DNA of 64,000 nt from Pardosa pseudoannulata (lineage: Eukaryota > Arthropoda > Arachnida > Araneae > Lycosidae): the NCBI GenBank assembly GCA_032207245.1, contig CM063510.1, positions 48,784,495 through 48,848,494 on the forward strand, written 5' to 3'. Under the pieces are notes generated by a model that worked only from the letters and a program-made list of their open reading frames with translations, was not told the DNA's origin and did not search any database. The position numbers and the translations under genes are program-made. Position 1 is the first letter of the stretch, and the number at the start of each line of letters is the position of its first letter. Positions 36,818-47,985 of this stretch are shown in pieces.

Positions 36818-37631
36818 CACGTTTCCTAGCTATTGTTAAGAGTTCCTTCTTTATCAACAAGTCTTGCGATTGATTACCTGATAGCGAACAGCGGTTTCCT
36901 TATTATTTTAAAATTCTTTATTTTAAATGTATCAGGGAGTCTAGAAACGTATATTTGCAATCGTTCAAGAGAAATTGTATGAAGTGTAGAACTTAAGTTT
37001 TATCTGTGACGTTGTTTTAAAACATGGTTAATTTGTCGATATGGAATTACACCTTAACTTTTCACAGATATTTCAGATTCATATCTCAGTATTTCTTAAT
37101 TTTTTTTCAGTGTTGTATCCTTGATTTTCTTTTTTAACAAAGTGTTAAAGAAATTTTAATTTGATTGTAAATTTTATTTATTTAAAACTCATTTTCTTTG
37201 GAATAAATATTTTTATAAGTTACTAAGATAATTGCTATTTATTAAAGTATCTTCTTTTAATTAGGTGGCTTTTTTGAAAAAATTTTAAATCCAAAATCAT
37301 TAGAATTAATGATAAAATGAAAGATCATGCAAACGTTTAAAATTTTCTTTAAATTATAATTTGACTATCGGCAGAATGTTTAGGCTTCCTTATTAGGTAT
37401 AAAAATCTGTAAATCAATATAAAACTGTTTGTGAGTTATTGCTTTATACTTACAAAATCAATCACTCACTGTTTTGTCTATTTTCTTATTTTGTCAAATT
37501 GCATTGTGGTTTTTGTATTGAAATTGCCGTTTTTTATACTATAACATAAATGTTCTTTTAGTCGTATGGAATTTTCTACACAAAGAAAATTCTTGAATTC
37601 TGTCAGTTCATCGTGTAAAATTATAATTCAT
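36818..37631. other. AT-rich DNA (possible 3' untranslated region)
   Basis: No open frame of note. GAATAAAT near 37201 could serve as a polyadenylation signal for the candidate transcript upstream, but such hexamers are frequent in DNA this A/T-rich. Confidence 0.3.
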
Positions 37632-37950
37632 AAAAAAGTGCAAATGAATTTCTTAGTTTCTTCAAATAACTATTTTTCTTTAAAACATAAAATCTCCCAC
37701 CCGAAAAAAAAAACATGAATTTTTTTGCTTCTTTTTTCATTTAAATTTTATTTAAATTCATTTCAATTCCTGTTCTAACTTTAGTTACTAAAAAAATGCA
37801 AATAAGTTTGACAGTTTCTTCGATCAACTATTTTTCTTTAAAACATAAAATCGCCAGAAAACAGATGTATTTTTAGCTTTTATTCTTCATCTAAACTTTC
37901 TGCAATTTTTTAAAACAATAAACATACAGCTTAAAAAACTCAGTTGCTTA
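37632..37950 (+). repeat. Tandem duplication, 2 x about 158 bp
   Basis: AAAAAGTGCAAATGAATTTC...ACTATTTTTCTTTAAAACAT recurs as AAAAAATGCAAATAAGTTTG...ACTATTTTTCTTTAAAACAT, and both lead into AAAATC(T/G)CC and a T-rich stretch. Period is about 158 bp. Confidence 0.8.
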
Positions 37951-38079
37951 CTAACTTAAAGCAGGAGAGAAAGAAATCAACTCCACTTTCTACTACCAGC
38001 TGATCGACTAGGGAAAAAAAAATGACGTAAGACGTAAGTTGTACTTCAGCTGCAAAACACTACGTCACAGTGACGTCTT

Positions 38080-38545
38080 ATTGAAAGAAATTCTTTTCCT
38101 CCCCAAACATGATTATATGATCCTAGTTACAAAACTTAACTATTACTAACCTATATATTCCTACCCATCCAAGAATTTTCTCTTATCAACTTTTTACTGT
38201 AGAATTTTAATTTGTAACTCTGAATTTATTGTCTCTAACAATCCTTGAAAAAGGAGAATTCGCATTTATTTCTGCTGGTGTTTATAATATTCAACTACTC
38301 CTTAAATTGTACTTTGAATGCAAAATTTTACGTCTTATAAACAATCACGTATAATTGAAAAAAATTCTTGTACCAAGGATGATTCTAATATTCCAGTTAT
38401 AAAAACTTAACTATTACTAACCTATGTTCTGCTGCTAATCTAAGAAATTTTCCTTATATTATTATTGAAGAATTTTAGTTTGAACTTGCTGTCTTTAATC
38501 ATCCTTGAAAAATATGAGTACGCATTCATTTTGCTTTATAATGAA
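38080..38545 (+). repeat. Tandem duplication, 2 x about 271 bp
   Basis: AAACTTAACTATTACTAACC (38133 and 38404) is shared. So are GAAAGAAATTCTT / GAAAAAAATTCTT upstream, GTCT(C/T)TAA(C/T)(A/C)ATCCTTGAAAAA downstream, and CGCATT(T/C)ATTT at the end. The units are diverged but the order is kept. Confidence 0.82.
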
Positions 38546-39428
38546 TTGGCCCAAAGTTGTTGTGTTCAGATTTAGAGTCAGCAGTGTACTGTAAAAAAAG
38601 CTGTTGACTCCGAAAGGGTTGTGATTGAAACCCACATTTCCTTACGCTCAGCAATAAATAACGATTTACGCGGAATACATTCTCCGCGGATATACTATTT
38701 AGTGGTCGCAAATTGAATTCACGCGTTATAATGTTTTTTCTCCCACTAATCATTGCGGTTTTATATTTCAAGTTCATCGCCCTTTAGCGTTTCATGCAGA
38801 AATATGATCATTATGCCTTCGCAAGAGAATATCAAAATTGTCATTCCTTGTACATGGTTTACAGCGGAGGAAAAAAAAGAGTTTTATGTATCAGTTTGAT
38901 ACATATTACAGTATTAAACGTTGTGATGAAACCGTTATTTTCTCTTCATTGGTATTTATTTCATTTCTAGTCTGTCGTAGGAGAGGGTGTTTTAAACTTA
39001 ATTTCTATAGTTGTCATGCGTACAAGTCCTGTAATTTTTTAACGTATGAAGTGATTTTGTTTATACGTTCTCCTTTAAATTTTTTTATTTTTGAATAAAA
39101 TAAGACGCTTTTAAAAAATATTAAAAAATAGTTTTAGCATATTATCATCTCAAAATACCAGCTACAGAAAAAAGTTCTTGGTGTGATATTTAAATCTTTG
39201 GGTCACTTATAATTAGAAATATTGTCAGCTATATATAAAAGATATGTTTATATAAAAAATAATTCTTAAACAGCGACAATGAGAAAAATTCGAGGAATGA
39301 AAGGTAGACAAAGTAACATCCTGAAAAAATTTTCCGTAGTAAGATTAATAATTATAGAAGACTTATGTATAGAAGACTTATTTTCTCAAGGAGATATTTT
39401 TTTCGGTAAAACATGTTTCTAGCACATA
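38546..39428. other. AT-rich DNA, nothing recognised
   Basis: Frames at 38526-38777 (minus) and 38838-39098 (plus) show no domain or family similarity and are not called. Confidence 0.5.
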
Positions 39429-39432
39429 TTAA

Positions 39433-39946
39433 CACTAAAACCACGGGATGGGTCATTTTGACCCTAAAACTATTTTGTGTCCAACTTTTTCAAAAAGTTA
39501 CTAACGAAAATTAAATAAATTTCTTGACTTTTCCTTATTTTATACCCATAAAAATCTATGAAAATATAATATTGAAGAATCTGTGTATATGCGAACTATG
39601 GTTCATTAGTAAACTTCTAAGCGTAGAAATAAAACTGTAGATATTTGTCCTAACTGTAAAATAACGATATGTAGAAAATATACAATGTATATATAAAGTT
39701 GCCCAAACTACGACTGAACATTATTTATAGTCCTGTATACCTTTTTAAACTATATATAAATACTTTTTTATATTGTAATATCTTATTTTTTTTATCAATT
39801 ATTGTAATAATTAAATATCTGAAAATGAATGTCATTGCGTGTAAATATAATGTAATTTTTGTATAACAACATGGATTCATATAAATCGGGTTAAATTTGA
39901 CCAAGCCCTTGGTTTTAGATATGTCAAAAGTCCCGCGATTCTAATG
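39433..39946. mobile_element. piggyBac-like MITE, 514 bp, TTAA target sites
   Basis: TTAA (39429-39432) precedes CACTAAAACCACGGGATGGG. The right end, CCCGCGATTCTAATG, is followed by TTAA (39947-39950). The inverted ends match at most of the outer 15 positions. The CACTA(G/A)AAC-CGGGA-GGTCAAA pattern is one I know from arthropod piggyBac-type MITEs. GGTCATTTTGACCC near the left end is itself palindromic. There is no transposase. Confidence 0.85.
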
Positions 39947-40059
39947 TTAAAAGAATACATAAAAGTGTTAATGTTGAATGAAATGAGATAAAAAAACATA
40001 AATAAATAAATAAGCTGCGAACTATAAAAGCGGTAAAACATCTCTTTGCATCTTTTAAC

Positions 40060-40290
40060 TCTCAAGTGGTGTCGACTTATGAAACAGAGCCACCCTAACC
40101 TTGACCTGCGGGGACACTCACCAAAAAGCTTCTCGCTTTTCAGATTTGACCGTGGACTGGAATCTTCGTCTGCATGATCTGTGACAAGGGCGAATAAGCA
40201 TTATGCTATAACTGTGTTACATCACAGCTGATAATGCCGCGTGACCTTACACTTTGTATTTAAACAGCACGAATATATCAATATTGAACA
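40060..40290 (-). other. GC-richer block with a possible short minus-strand exon
   Basis: On the minus strand, GATTCCAG precedes a 35-base segment that ends TTTTTG|GTGAGT near 40123, which could be a mini-exon read STVKSEKREAF. Composition is less A/T-rich than its surroundings. Nothing is recognised and the splice assignment is speculative. Confidence 0.15.
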
Positions 40291-40384
40291 CTACTCCTCG
40301 TCAGCATTGGCGATTTTGGCGCAGGCTGCGTCAGAAATATAGTTCATTTCTTCTTCCGAACTGTTTCCAGTATGTGGAATGGGT
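40291..40384 (-). CDS. Possible terminal exon, 30 codons (unrecognised, acidic)
   Basis: On the minus strand ACATTTTAG (acceptor-like) is followed by an open frame reading PIPHTGNSSEEEMNYISDAA to TAG at 40291-40293, with GC-biased third positions (GCC TGC GCC AAA ATC GCC) unlike the neighbourhood. The acidic run SSEEE and the ADEE end would suit a C-terminal tail. No upstream exon was found. Random open frames of 30 codons are common; codon quality is the only reason to list it. Confidence 0.2.
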
Positions 40385-40457
40385 CTAAAATGTATATAGA
40401 GGTATTTTTATACTGCCAAATTAAAGATGAATAGAGTTCCTTAAACTTAACTAAGCA

Positions 40458-40462
<5 letters not shown>

Positions 40463-40498
<36 letters not shown>
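40463..40498. repeat. Microsatellite (AT)n
   Basis: About 36 bp of AT. Just beyond it, GTGTATAACGAAGCTGTC (40513) resembles a pogo-type terminal motif without a partner. Confidence 0.9.
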
Positions 40499-40500
<2 letters not shown>

Positions 40501-40799
40501 CAATGAATCCAGTGTATAACGAAGCTGTCTATAACATTATTTTATTTTATAGAGACCTTTTTTACTTACCTTATGGGAAATCGCCAAGAAGTTAGTAATT
40601 GTAATATTAATATTTATGTTTTATATTGATTAAATAAAGTTGAGTCATATATCTAAATGCAATTCAAGATATTATTGTAAGCAAACCACGTACATAAACA
40701 TTGCATGTGTAAAGGATCAAACTGTTTACAACGGTAACTTGTCTGAAACAATATTTTTCTAGGCCCCCTATAATACCGCTATTGACAGGTTTTGCATTC

Positions 40800-40805
<6 letters not shown>

Positions 40806-40891
<86 letters not shown>
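40806..40891. repeat. Compound microsatellite (TC)n(TA)n
   Basis: About 18 TC units switch directly to about 24 TA units. Confidence 0.98.
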
Positions 40892-40893
<2 letters not shown>

Positions 40894-41785
40894 GTGGGTA
40901 AATGCAGAAAAGGAAATTAATTAGATTACTATAACTGAGCCAAAATATTGCATAATTAAAATACTTGCACTGCATGACGTAGAAAGCACACAGAAAAAGA
41001 CTAATAGAATCTTAAATTGTAAATATAAATGATTGATTGTCTATGATATAGGAAGGCAAATAAACCTGATATAAGTAAGCGAGTACATTTTTTGTAACTT
41101 AACTTTTTCCCCAAAATGGTATCAAAATGAAACAAAAAATGTGCACACACATAGATATATAACGGAGAAAGACTGTTTAAGCGTTTTGTAAGATTAGGAT
41201 GCATATAATGCCACTTGTTCTTACAAAGTAACGTTTTTACATAGTAGAAATTAATTCCTCATAGTATCCCAACTGTGACGGTCAGGACAGAAAGCGGCAG
41301 TAGGTTTTTTCCCAAGGGCGGTAAATTTTAAAAACTTTCGGTCGCATCTAGTTTAACGCTCCGGCTGTAGAGATAATCGCTTTTGTTTTAGAAATTGCTT
41401 CCAATTTTTCTTGCCTTTTTTCCGACAGACGACAAGACAGCAAAAATATTAAAAATACTTAAATTGTATGACTTTTCTTCTACACATCACTTGTGAGAAT
41501 ACATGATTCTATTGAAAAATTATAACGGTGCTTATAGCGATTTAGTTTGGAATAATAAATACTTATGCTACTTTTGTGCTATGTATGTCTATGTGTAATA
41601 ATTAAAAATACCTGATTGAAAACTGGTGAGGAAATACTATCAACCATTATTTTGCTAAATTTGCTAAATAACAGAATTTTTTTCAATTCTTTGATAAATT
41701 TAAACATATATATTTTTATTGGTAGAGTCTTTCACAATGATTTGTTTCAAGCGGGTTTTTTTTAGCTTCACTTGTGCTGTCAGTT
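40892..41785. other. AT-rich DNA, nothing recognised
   Basis: A small GC-richer patch at 41278-41375 (GGACAGAAAGCGGCAGTAGG; CAAGGGCGGTAAATT) has no open frame. No gene is supported. Confidence 0.5.
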
Positions 41786-41789
41786 GAAA

Positions 41790-42015
41790 TTTTGTAGTCA
41801 GTATTTAATTATCTTCCTGACTAGCTAGAGATTCGAAATTTGGTGCACAGGTTCATTTCCGGTGACAATACAATATTCAATCATAAAAAAAAATAGACTG
41901 GAGGTGAAAAAATCAGTTTGGTAAATGCGAAAAGCTGTTCAGGGTACATGGAACTCTAATTGTAGAGATTTTTAATCAGTATCGCCATCTATTTGCAAGC
42001 GACATAACTAAAACC
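41790..42015 (+). repeat. Second dispersed spider-type repeat (fragment)
   Basis: CTGACTAGCTAGAGATTCGA, AATTTGGTGCACAGGTTCAT, TTCCGGTGACAA, AAAAGCTGTTCAGGGTAC, and GTATCGCCATCTATTTGCAA with GCGACATAAC follow an order I recall from spider assemblies (memory only, not searched). It contains the CTCF-like half motif CGCCATCTA. No coding frame is present. Confidence 0.45.
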
Positions 42016-43411
42016 TTAAACTAATTCAAAAGTGATTTGAACAAAATTAAAACAATGACTACTGGTTCAGAAAAGAATACAGATATATATTTTTTATGCT
42101 TTTGTAAAAAAAATTCTAATGGAGAAGTAGTCGAGAATTTTAAAGTTTTGTTTTTTATTCTCTATTTTCCGTGACTGGTAATAAAGAAGCACCCACATCA
42201 AGGTACCTCCACAAATTTAGCAATACAAGTGTCTGGTGCTCATATACTTCAAAATATCAATAGAGTTGAACGTTACAACATACAGTCACTTACTGCGAAC
42301 CGACTTTGGGGAAGAGCACACGAGACTTGTTTCTTTCTATCTGAAAAGAAAAAAATAGCAGTTAATACATAAGATTAATCCTCAGCTGAACGTTGTCTCA
42401 AATATCAAATTATGCTTCCATTGAGGGAATATCAAATGGAACGAGCGATTCAACCATGTGCCTTACCGTAAGTGAAGGGTGTAATATCATGCGTGACCTT
42501 GTTGAAAGTGAATCAAGCGTTTGTGAAAGAGTATGAAGAGACATTCTCGTGGTTTTTAGTATTTACTCTCTGTATTTCTGTAAGTCATAAAACCTAATCT
42601 TCAGAAATGAAGATCCCTGAGATCTGTCAGTGAAGGTCGAATAGTTGTAATAACTGTCAAATTCTATCGGACTATTAGCCTGATATTCCTGGTGAACAAG
42701 CCCTTGGACCCTTTTCCAGTCGTGCAGTTGTGACAGAATTTTTTTTTATTTTCAAGCAATACAGTCATGAATGGAATCCTTTTAATTCTAAACGAACAAA
42801 AGGCTATCGAAAACAGTCACTCACAATAGTTTTTAATCAATTCGTATGATAACAATTTGCGCTATCCGAGGGGAATTAAAATTGCGAAAACTGAAATTTA
42901 TACAAATCGTGATTTGTAAATAGAAAATTTTTTTTCACGCTTTATGCACGATTGAATTGAATCCGCAGAGGAAGAGCAGCGATTTTCATTTGTGTCAAGG
43001 TCATTCATTCTTTACTCGTTCCCGTTATGCTAACCGAAGGAAACTTTCTTTCACAAAACGCACGAATGCGTAAAGGATAGCATTCGTTTATGAAAGACGA
43101 GTAAGAAACTTAAATGTGTGAATTTTTTTAAACTTCTTAGATAAAGGATATGATGTACAAATGTTTAGTATACAATTTAAATAAATAGTTCACGTTTATA
43201 AGAATACATTAATTACTCCATTTTAATTTAAATACTAGTGTATTGAAAAGTGATGATGTGATTTTGTTTTGTTGTTTGAAGAATAATTTACGAGCTTAAG
43301 CTTAGTTCAGTTCGGATGATGGAAGCGTTTTATTAAGCAATTAGCAAAAAGTAATATATTATGCGATTGATTTCATACTCATTTTGTTCTTTTTAATGTC
43401 GTCGAACGAAT
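42016..43411. other. AT-rich DNA, nothing recognised
   Basis: No open frame, hairpin or repeat copy can be supported. Confidence 0.55.
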
Positions 43412-43540
43412 GTTTAGGGAGTAGCTCTTCAGTACCGAAGTTCGAGAGTTCGAATGCCATTGCTTGCATGGATGCTCGTAGCCCTTCAAAACCGGCTTTA
43501 AACAGTAGGTCCCGGTTTCGACAGCATGATGTGATCTTGA
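43412..43540 (+). mobile_element. tRNA-derived SINE, family S1, 3'-truncated
   Basis: GGGAGTAGCTCTTCAGTACC, GAGAGTTCGAATGCCATTG (B-box-like), ATGGATGCTCGTAGCCCTTC, GGCTTTAAACAGTAGGTCCC and GGTTTCG match the S1 head and body. The CATTAGTCCTCGTGTTGC and tail portions are absent. Confidence 0.8.
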
Positions 43541-44010
43541 GTTCTTTTACCGATTAAAGCTTGATTGTATCTATGCAGTCCTCTAACAGATAATACTTTG
43601 GCCTCATATCCACAGTTTACAATGGATTCGTGTCAAAAAGCAAGTGCCTATTTCTTTGGAAATAAGATTTTAATTAAAAGCCAATTTTCTCTTTTTGAAT
43701 ATATTTTGTGTCAGAAGGAAACTTCTGCTTTCCTATAAAGCAAAATATCTGAGTACATTTTTTTTGGGGTATATTCTCCCCATTATTGTACCTTGAAAAG
43801 GAAACGTTTCCAGCAACAGCACTAGTTAACGAGTTCTGAAAGTATGTTATAACTATAGTGAGGGTATAAGGCATGTGCGTGTGAGCGTGGAGGTAATTAT
43901 TCTCACCACATCCACAACATGCATTCAAATCACGTTTCGTGATACAAATTAGCACTCCCCTGCTGTGCACTATTGAATTTGAGTAGTCAAGACTGTTCAA
44001 GGACAGGAAA
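43541..44010. other. Spacer, nothing recognised
   Basis: A 108-codon minus frame at 43674-44000 is the longest non-microsatellite frame in the window. It contains CCGCGENNYLHAHTHMPYTL but no known domain or consistent codon bias. I do not call it. Confidence 0.4.
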
Positions 44011-44018
44011 TGACGTCA
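44011..44018. promoter_or_regulatory. CRE-like palindrome TGACGTCA
   Basis: An exact CREB/ATF consensus site lies at the start of a GC-richer stretch (44011-44170) upstream of a 66-codon frame. Single 8-mers occur by chance about once per 65 kb, so it is weak alone. TGACGTCA also occurs near 54606. Confidence 0.3.
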
Positions 44019-44232
44019 TTATGACGCGTTCCCCACCCACATAGGGCTGACCAGGGGAGAGGGCTTGACTCTTTATGCTCTGATGAGATCAAAAGTTATT
44101 TTTTGAGGGGAAATTGTGGTTAATCGTGAATGCGTGAGTGAAGGTATTGCATATGCGTGTGTATGGCGGGGTCCATGTCCTGTAGTTTTCAGATCTGACG
44201 AATTCGGAAGCAATTATTAGACCCCACTTAAA

Positions 44233-44433
44233 ATGGAGAAAAAAAAAATTGTATGCGGTTTTGCTGAAGCTCCGGTTTCTTCCCTTCCCGCAATGAAAGT
44301 GAAAAGTGTTAAAATGTCAATTAAACTTTCTCAACAGTTACACGCATTAATCGTAGCGTGTGGTGATACTTTTGTAAAGTTTGTATCTCTCCTCCTTTTA
44401 AACTCCCTCACAGCTGTAAATTCTACCAAATAA
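44233..44433 (+). CDS. Unrecognised 66-codon frame (weak candidate)
   Basis: AAAATGG gives a good start context. The peptide begins MEKKKIVCGFAEAPVSSLPA and has a hydrophobic C-terminal stretch (FVKFVSLLLLNSL). It follows a GC-richer block with a CRE-like site. I see no domain, no clear splice signals and no downstream partner. Chance remains likely. Confidence 0.15.
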   Translation: MEKKKIVCGFAEAPVSSLPAMKVKSVKMSIKLSQQLHALIVACGDTFVKFVSLLLLNSLTAVNSTK

Positions 44434-44536
44434 CATGAAATATATCACAATGGATGGGTTAACTTTGTTCAATTGCTGTTTATAAGGATATTTTTAATTA
44501 TTTTTTCAAGTAACTACTTTAAAAAATTTTTTTATG

Positions 44537-44538
<2 letters not shown>

Positions 44539-44597
<59 letters not shown>

Positions 44598-44621
44598 TAT
44601 ATATAGATATATATATATATA
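44539..44621. repeat. Microsatellite (TA)n with GATA interruptions
   Basis: About 80 bp of TA with two TAGATA interruptions. The adjoining minus frame (44537-44770) is largely repeat translation. Confidence 0.97.
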
Positions 44622-46474
44622 ATATGCCCATTCAAAACCAGTTCTGGGCTATTAGCCACCCATGAACAAGACAGTATTTGGTTGCCTAATATTAATATGA
44701 ATTCCTGATAGCTTCCTAATTTAGCGTAATGAATAAGAAGCTTACTGTTATATTTGTATGGCATCTCCATATAAATGACAAGTCCTGAAAATTTTATAAA
44801 AATACAAATGTCATATATTTATTTTAAGTTTATTAATATGTATATCCTATAAAATAGAAGTAACAATGTACCCTGAAACTTCTCTCTTGCTGCTTTTTCA
44901 TTGAACAATCATCATTAATATCTGATGATTCTAAATTCTCACATTGCTTTTCAATTCCAATTAATAGTGTCTCAATACATATGGAGGGAGACAGTACAAT
45001 TTGGTATGAAAATTATGATTCATCTTTTGCGCCTGATAACTGATCTCTTCGAATTTTTTAATTAATATTGATGAAATTTTAAAAGAAAGTATTTCGTTTA
45101 AAATGGCTTTATATATTCCAAATTAAAATTTTTTTTAAATACTAAGCAAATTTCTAAGTTTCTGTAAATACTAATCAAAGTTTATATTAACGATTACTCC
45201 GTGACCTGAAAAGGTAGATATAGATTGATACTTTTCGTAAATGTTTTTTTACTTAAACGTAATTAAAAAACGTAAATTAAAAAAAAGCTTTAGTTAGGGT
45301 ATTTTAATATTTTTTCTATCGGACTCCCTAGAAATCTAACCGCCTGCTTGTGTGCATGCTTTATATACACACTAGTCCTATCTTTAATCCCCTATTTATC
45401 CTTTAAGAACAAAATGAGAGAGTTTATTTTCTCTACCCCGGGCTTCAAAATCAGTTCTGTAAAAAATATGTAAATTAACGTTATAATCTAAGTTAAACAA
45501 TGACTGTTAGGGAGTATACACATGACTTAAAGTGCTATATACAGGCATGTTATTGTATGACTCGAATTTTCCTTCCTATGCATCCGAATATTAATTTCTC
45601 CAAATTTCCTTAACCGGTATTTAAGAATCCGAAGGGGAGACATTTTGCGGAGTAAACATCCTGTTTGCTATCCATCCACCAAAACGACACAAAGGCATTC
45701 TGAAAATTCCTTCCGTCACCTAACGTCTGTAAATATACGTCTAACACAGAAGTTCCAGTGGCCCACTGGCCTAGTGGTTCCCCTCCATTCATATCTAAAC
45801 GGCCTCACGTTCCTCCTTCCACCCCCTAAAACAAATAATCGACAGGTTTGACTGCACTGCAGAGCCGGTATCTTATAAACTGTTGATAAAAGCTGCTCAT
45901 CCCCTTAGCAAACGATTATTCTCGAAACTGATAAGAATGGCAATGTCCTTTCCGACGGGGGAGGAGGGGGATCCAGGTGTTTAGGGGAAGTATTTTTCGA
46001 AAAATCAGGCCCTTCTTCCGAAAAACAAGAGGCCCTTTTCAGGGCTAGACTGTGTTTGTGTTTGGATCCCTTAATATGAGGCCCCCGAGAGTCCTTGATC
46101 AGAGAGTCTTGTTTCTCCAAATATGGATGGGGGTTTTAGTTTTTATTCTTTCATCTGTGCAAGAAATCTAGATGAATCTAACAGTATCGTATGTCTCTTC
46201 AATTCAAGAAATCCCTCTTTTTACCCCCTGTCTCGCTGTCTTTCTTTGTATTTATATATGGTCGAAACAAATAGTTGATTGAAGAAAGGGGAAAAAAAAG
46301 GAAGGAAGGGTAGAGACCTTTGAGTTCGTAAGACTCGATTACTAGTCCTATTCGAAGAATGCAATGGAGCAACAGAAGAACAGACGACAAAGAGGTCGCC
46401 CTGACACCTACCCTGGGTTATGATGCATCGCTGATGAACTTAAAGATCGGTAAAAATCAAAGAGTACCTACGTA
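44622..46474. other. Gene-free block with a mixed GC-richer part at 45600-46140
   Basis: 45600-46140 holds overlapping frames on both strands (60, 68 and 71 codons) with no recognisable domain. ACTGGCCTAGTGGTTC near 45766 resembles a tRNA A box but lacks a usable B box. A proline run in the minus frame comes from CGGGGGAGGAGGGGG. No gene is claimed. Confidence 0.4.
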
Positions 46475-46743
46475 AAAGCCTTATCACATGTCAACCTGTA
46501 CACGGTGAAATCAGATTCAGTTTACGATTCCTTTTTTCTGATGAATGATACGCGGATTTTTTGTGTAATGGTAAAGAATTTTCAACCGGTTAAAGATTTT
46601 ATCTTACGTTAGCCTAGATCAAAATAAATTGGTTGAAAATATTTCGCTATAACGAGAAATTCGTTCATTCTTCCTCTGAGAAAAGAATCATAAATTGAAT
46701 CCGTTACTTTTTCAACACGTACAGGTTGACGTGTAATAAAACC
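46475..46743. mobile_element. Inverted pair of module M (269-bp foldback)
   Basis: The left arm AAAGCCTTATCACATGTCAA, CCTGTACACGGTGAAA and ATTCAGTTTACGATTC is the inverted relative of the right arm GAATCATAAATTGAATCC, TTTTTCAACACGTACAGG and TTGACGTGTAATAAAACC over about 60 bp. An inner inverted pair CAACCGGTT...TTGGTTGAAAAT lies between. Related sequence occurs at 4.7 and 32.3 kb. Either a MITE with long terminal repeats or a satellite dimer in head-to-head arrangement would explain it. Confidence 0.7.
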
Positions 46744-47741
46744 ATAGCTAAAAACAGTCATCAAATGATATACTTCATAACCCCGTCTAGATACTAATAA
46801 TTATATACCGACTAAAATTTCAACATTCGTTAAACTTTACGGATCAGAGAATACTTTGAACTGAAAATAATACCAACGTAAAATACTGTTACTGAGAAAA
46901 GATTATAGGCACCTATTTTTATTACCAATACACAAAACAATTTACGTTATTCATGCCTTGGATTCTCTTGGAGTAACTTTCATGACAGGGATGTCTTTTT
47001 AATGAAAATTATATCACTTGATAAGATTTTTTCAGTATAATTGACAGTTACTCCCTGGTATACCTACAGGGTAAAGCAGTGTTACGTCATCTTTGTGTAC
47101 CAACAGGCTTATTCTTGCACTGCATATCTTAGAAAACGGACGCGATGCCCAACCACTACAATATGGTCTTTCGAAACTTACATACTGGAGTGGTATAATC
47201 ACCAATCACGATGTCATTACACAAGATTTTGCTCTATTTACGTTTTCGTGTAAAAAATACCAGTTGAATTCGCTGTATCTCAATTAAATAGGCGATTTCT
47301 CTCAGTTGCGTGTTCGCAATCTATAGGTGTCAAGGCAACATGACTTCTAAGCGTTTCTCTACGCGGTAGCCGTCGCCAAATGTAAATTGTGTCATACTTT
47401 TAACACAGGATGTTTTTCAAGTTTACACACACGAGCAAAAATAAAATTAAGATTATTGAACGATATATCACTTAATTTGTTGCGAAATGAGGTGATTTAT
47501 CTTTTTTTCTCACCTCGTTTTGTATATACTTCTCTTGTTTGCCATTTCTGACCTCATTTTTGACTATTACATCCTCTTGAAACTATTTAGTAATTAAGAA
47601 GACAGAGCAGATTCATAAATATTCTAATTCATTTCTGAAGTGCTAAATCTATATATTATTTATATTACATTTATAAGCGCTATTTATATCAGATTTATAA
47701 GAGCTAAATATTTATATTATTAAATACGACAATATATTTAG
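46744..47741. other. AT-rich DNA, nothing firmly recognised
   Basis: Two overlapping plus frames at 47041-47287 (70 and 64 codons) lie in a moderately GC-richer patch. One reads ALHILENGRDAQPLQYGLSK. No domain is recognised. Confidence 0.4.
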
Positions 47742-47985
47742 TATTGATACTAATCATTAGTGAGCTTTGGTAGTTATATTAAATAATTTATTTATAGAAA
47801 ATATTTCTTTAAAAAAATTTTTTTTTTGAAAAAGAAAATATTATCCTCATAACTTTCATAAGATATTGATACTAAACATCATTGTCTGTTAATAGTTATA
47901 TTAAATATTTTATTTATAAAAAATATTTCTTAGCATTTCTTTTGCATAAAAATATTATTTGCATTCCTTTCCAATTCAAATCGCA
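47742..47985 (+). repeat. Tandem duplication, 2 x 122 bp
   Basis: TATTGATACTAA occurs at 47742 and 47864, each followed by TAGTTATATTAAATA, TTTATTTATA and AAATATTTCTT in order. Confidence 0.85.

Noticed and set aside
43674..44000. 108-codon minus frame
   Set aside because: It is the longest frame outside microsatellites but has no domain, splice context or codon bias, and part of it is low in complexity. The length is compatible with chance in 64 kb.
45766..45820. tRNA-like A box (TGGCCTAGTGG) suggesting a tRNA or SINE
   Set aside because: No B box at the right distance and no cloverleaf could be traced.
45905..46120. Proline-rich minus frame (PPPPPSERT)
   Set aside because: It comes from a simple GGGGGAGGAGGGGG run. 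The overlapping frame on the other strand is similar in length and there is no other support.
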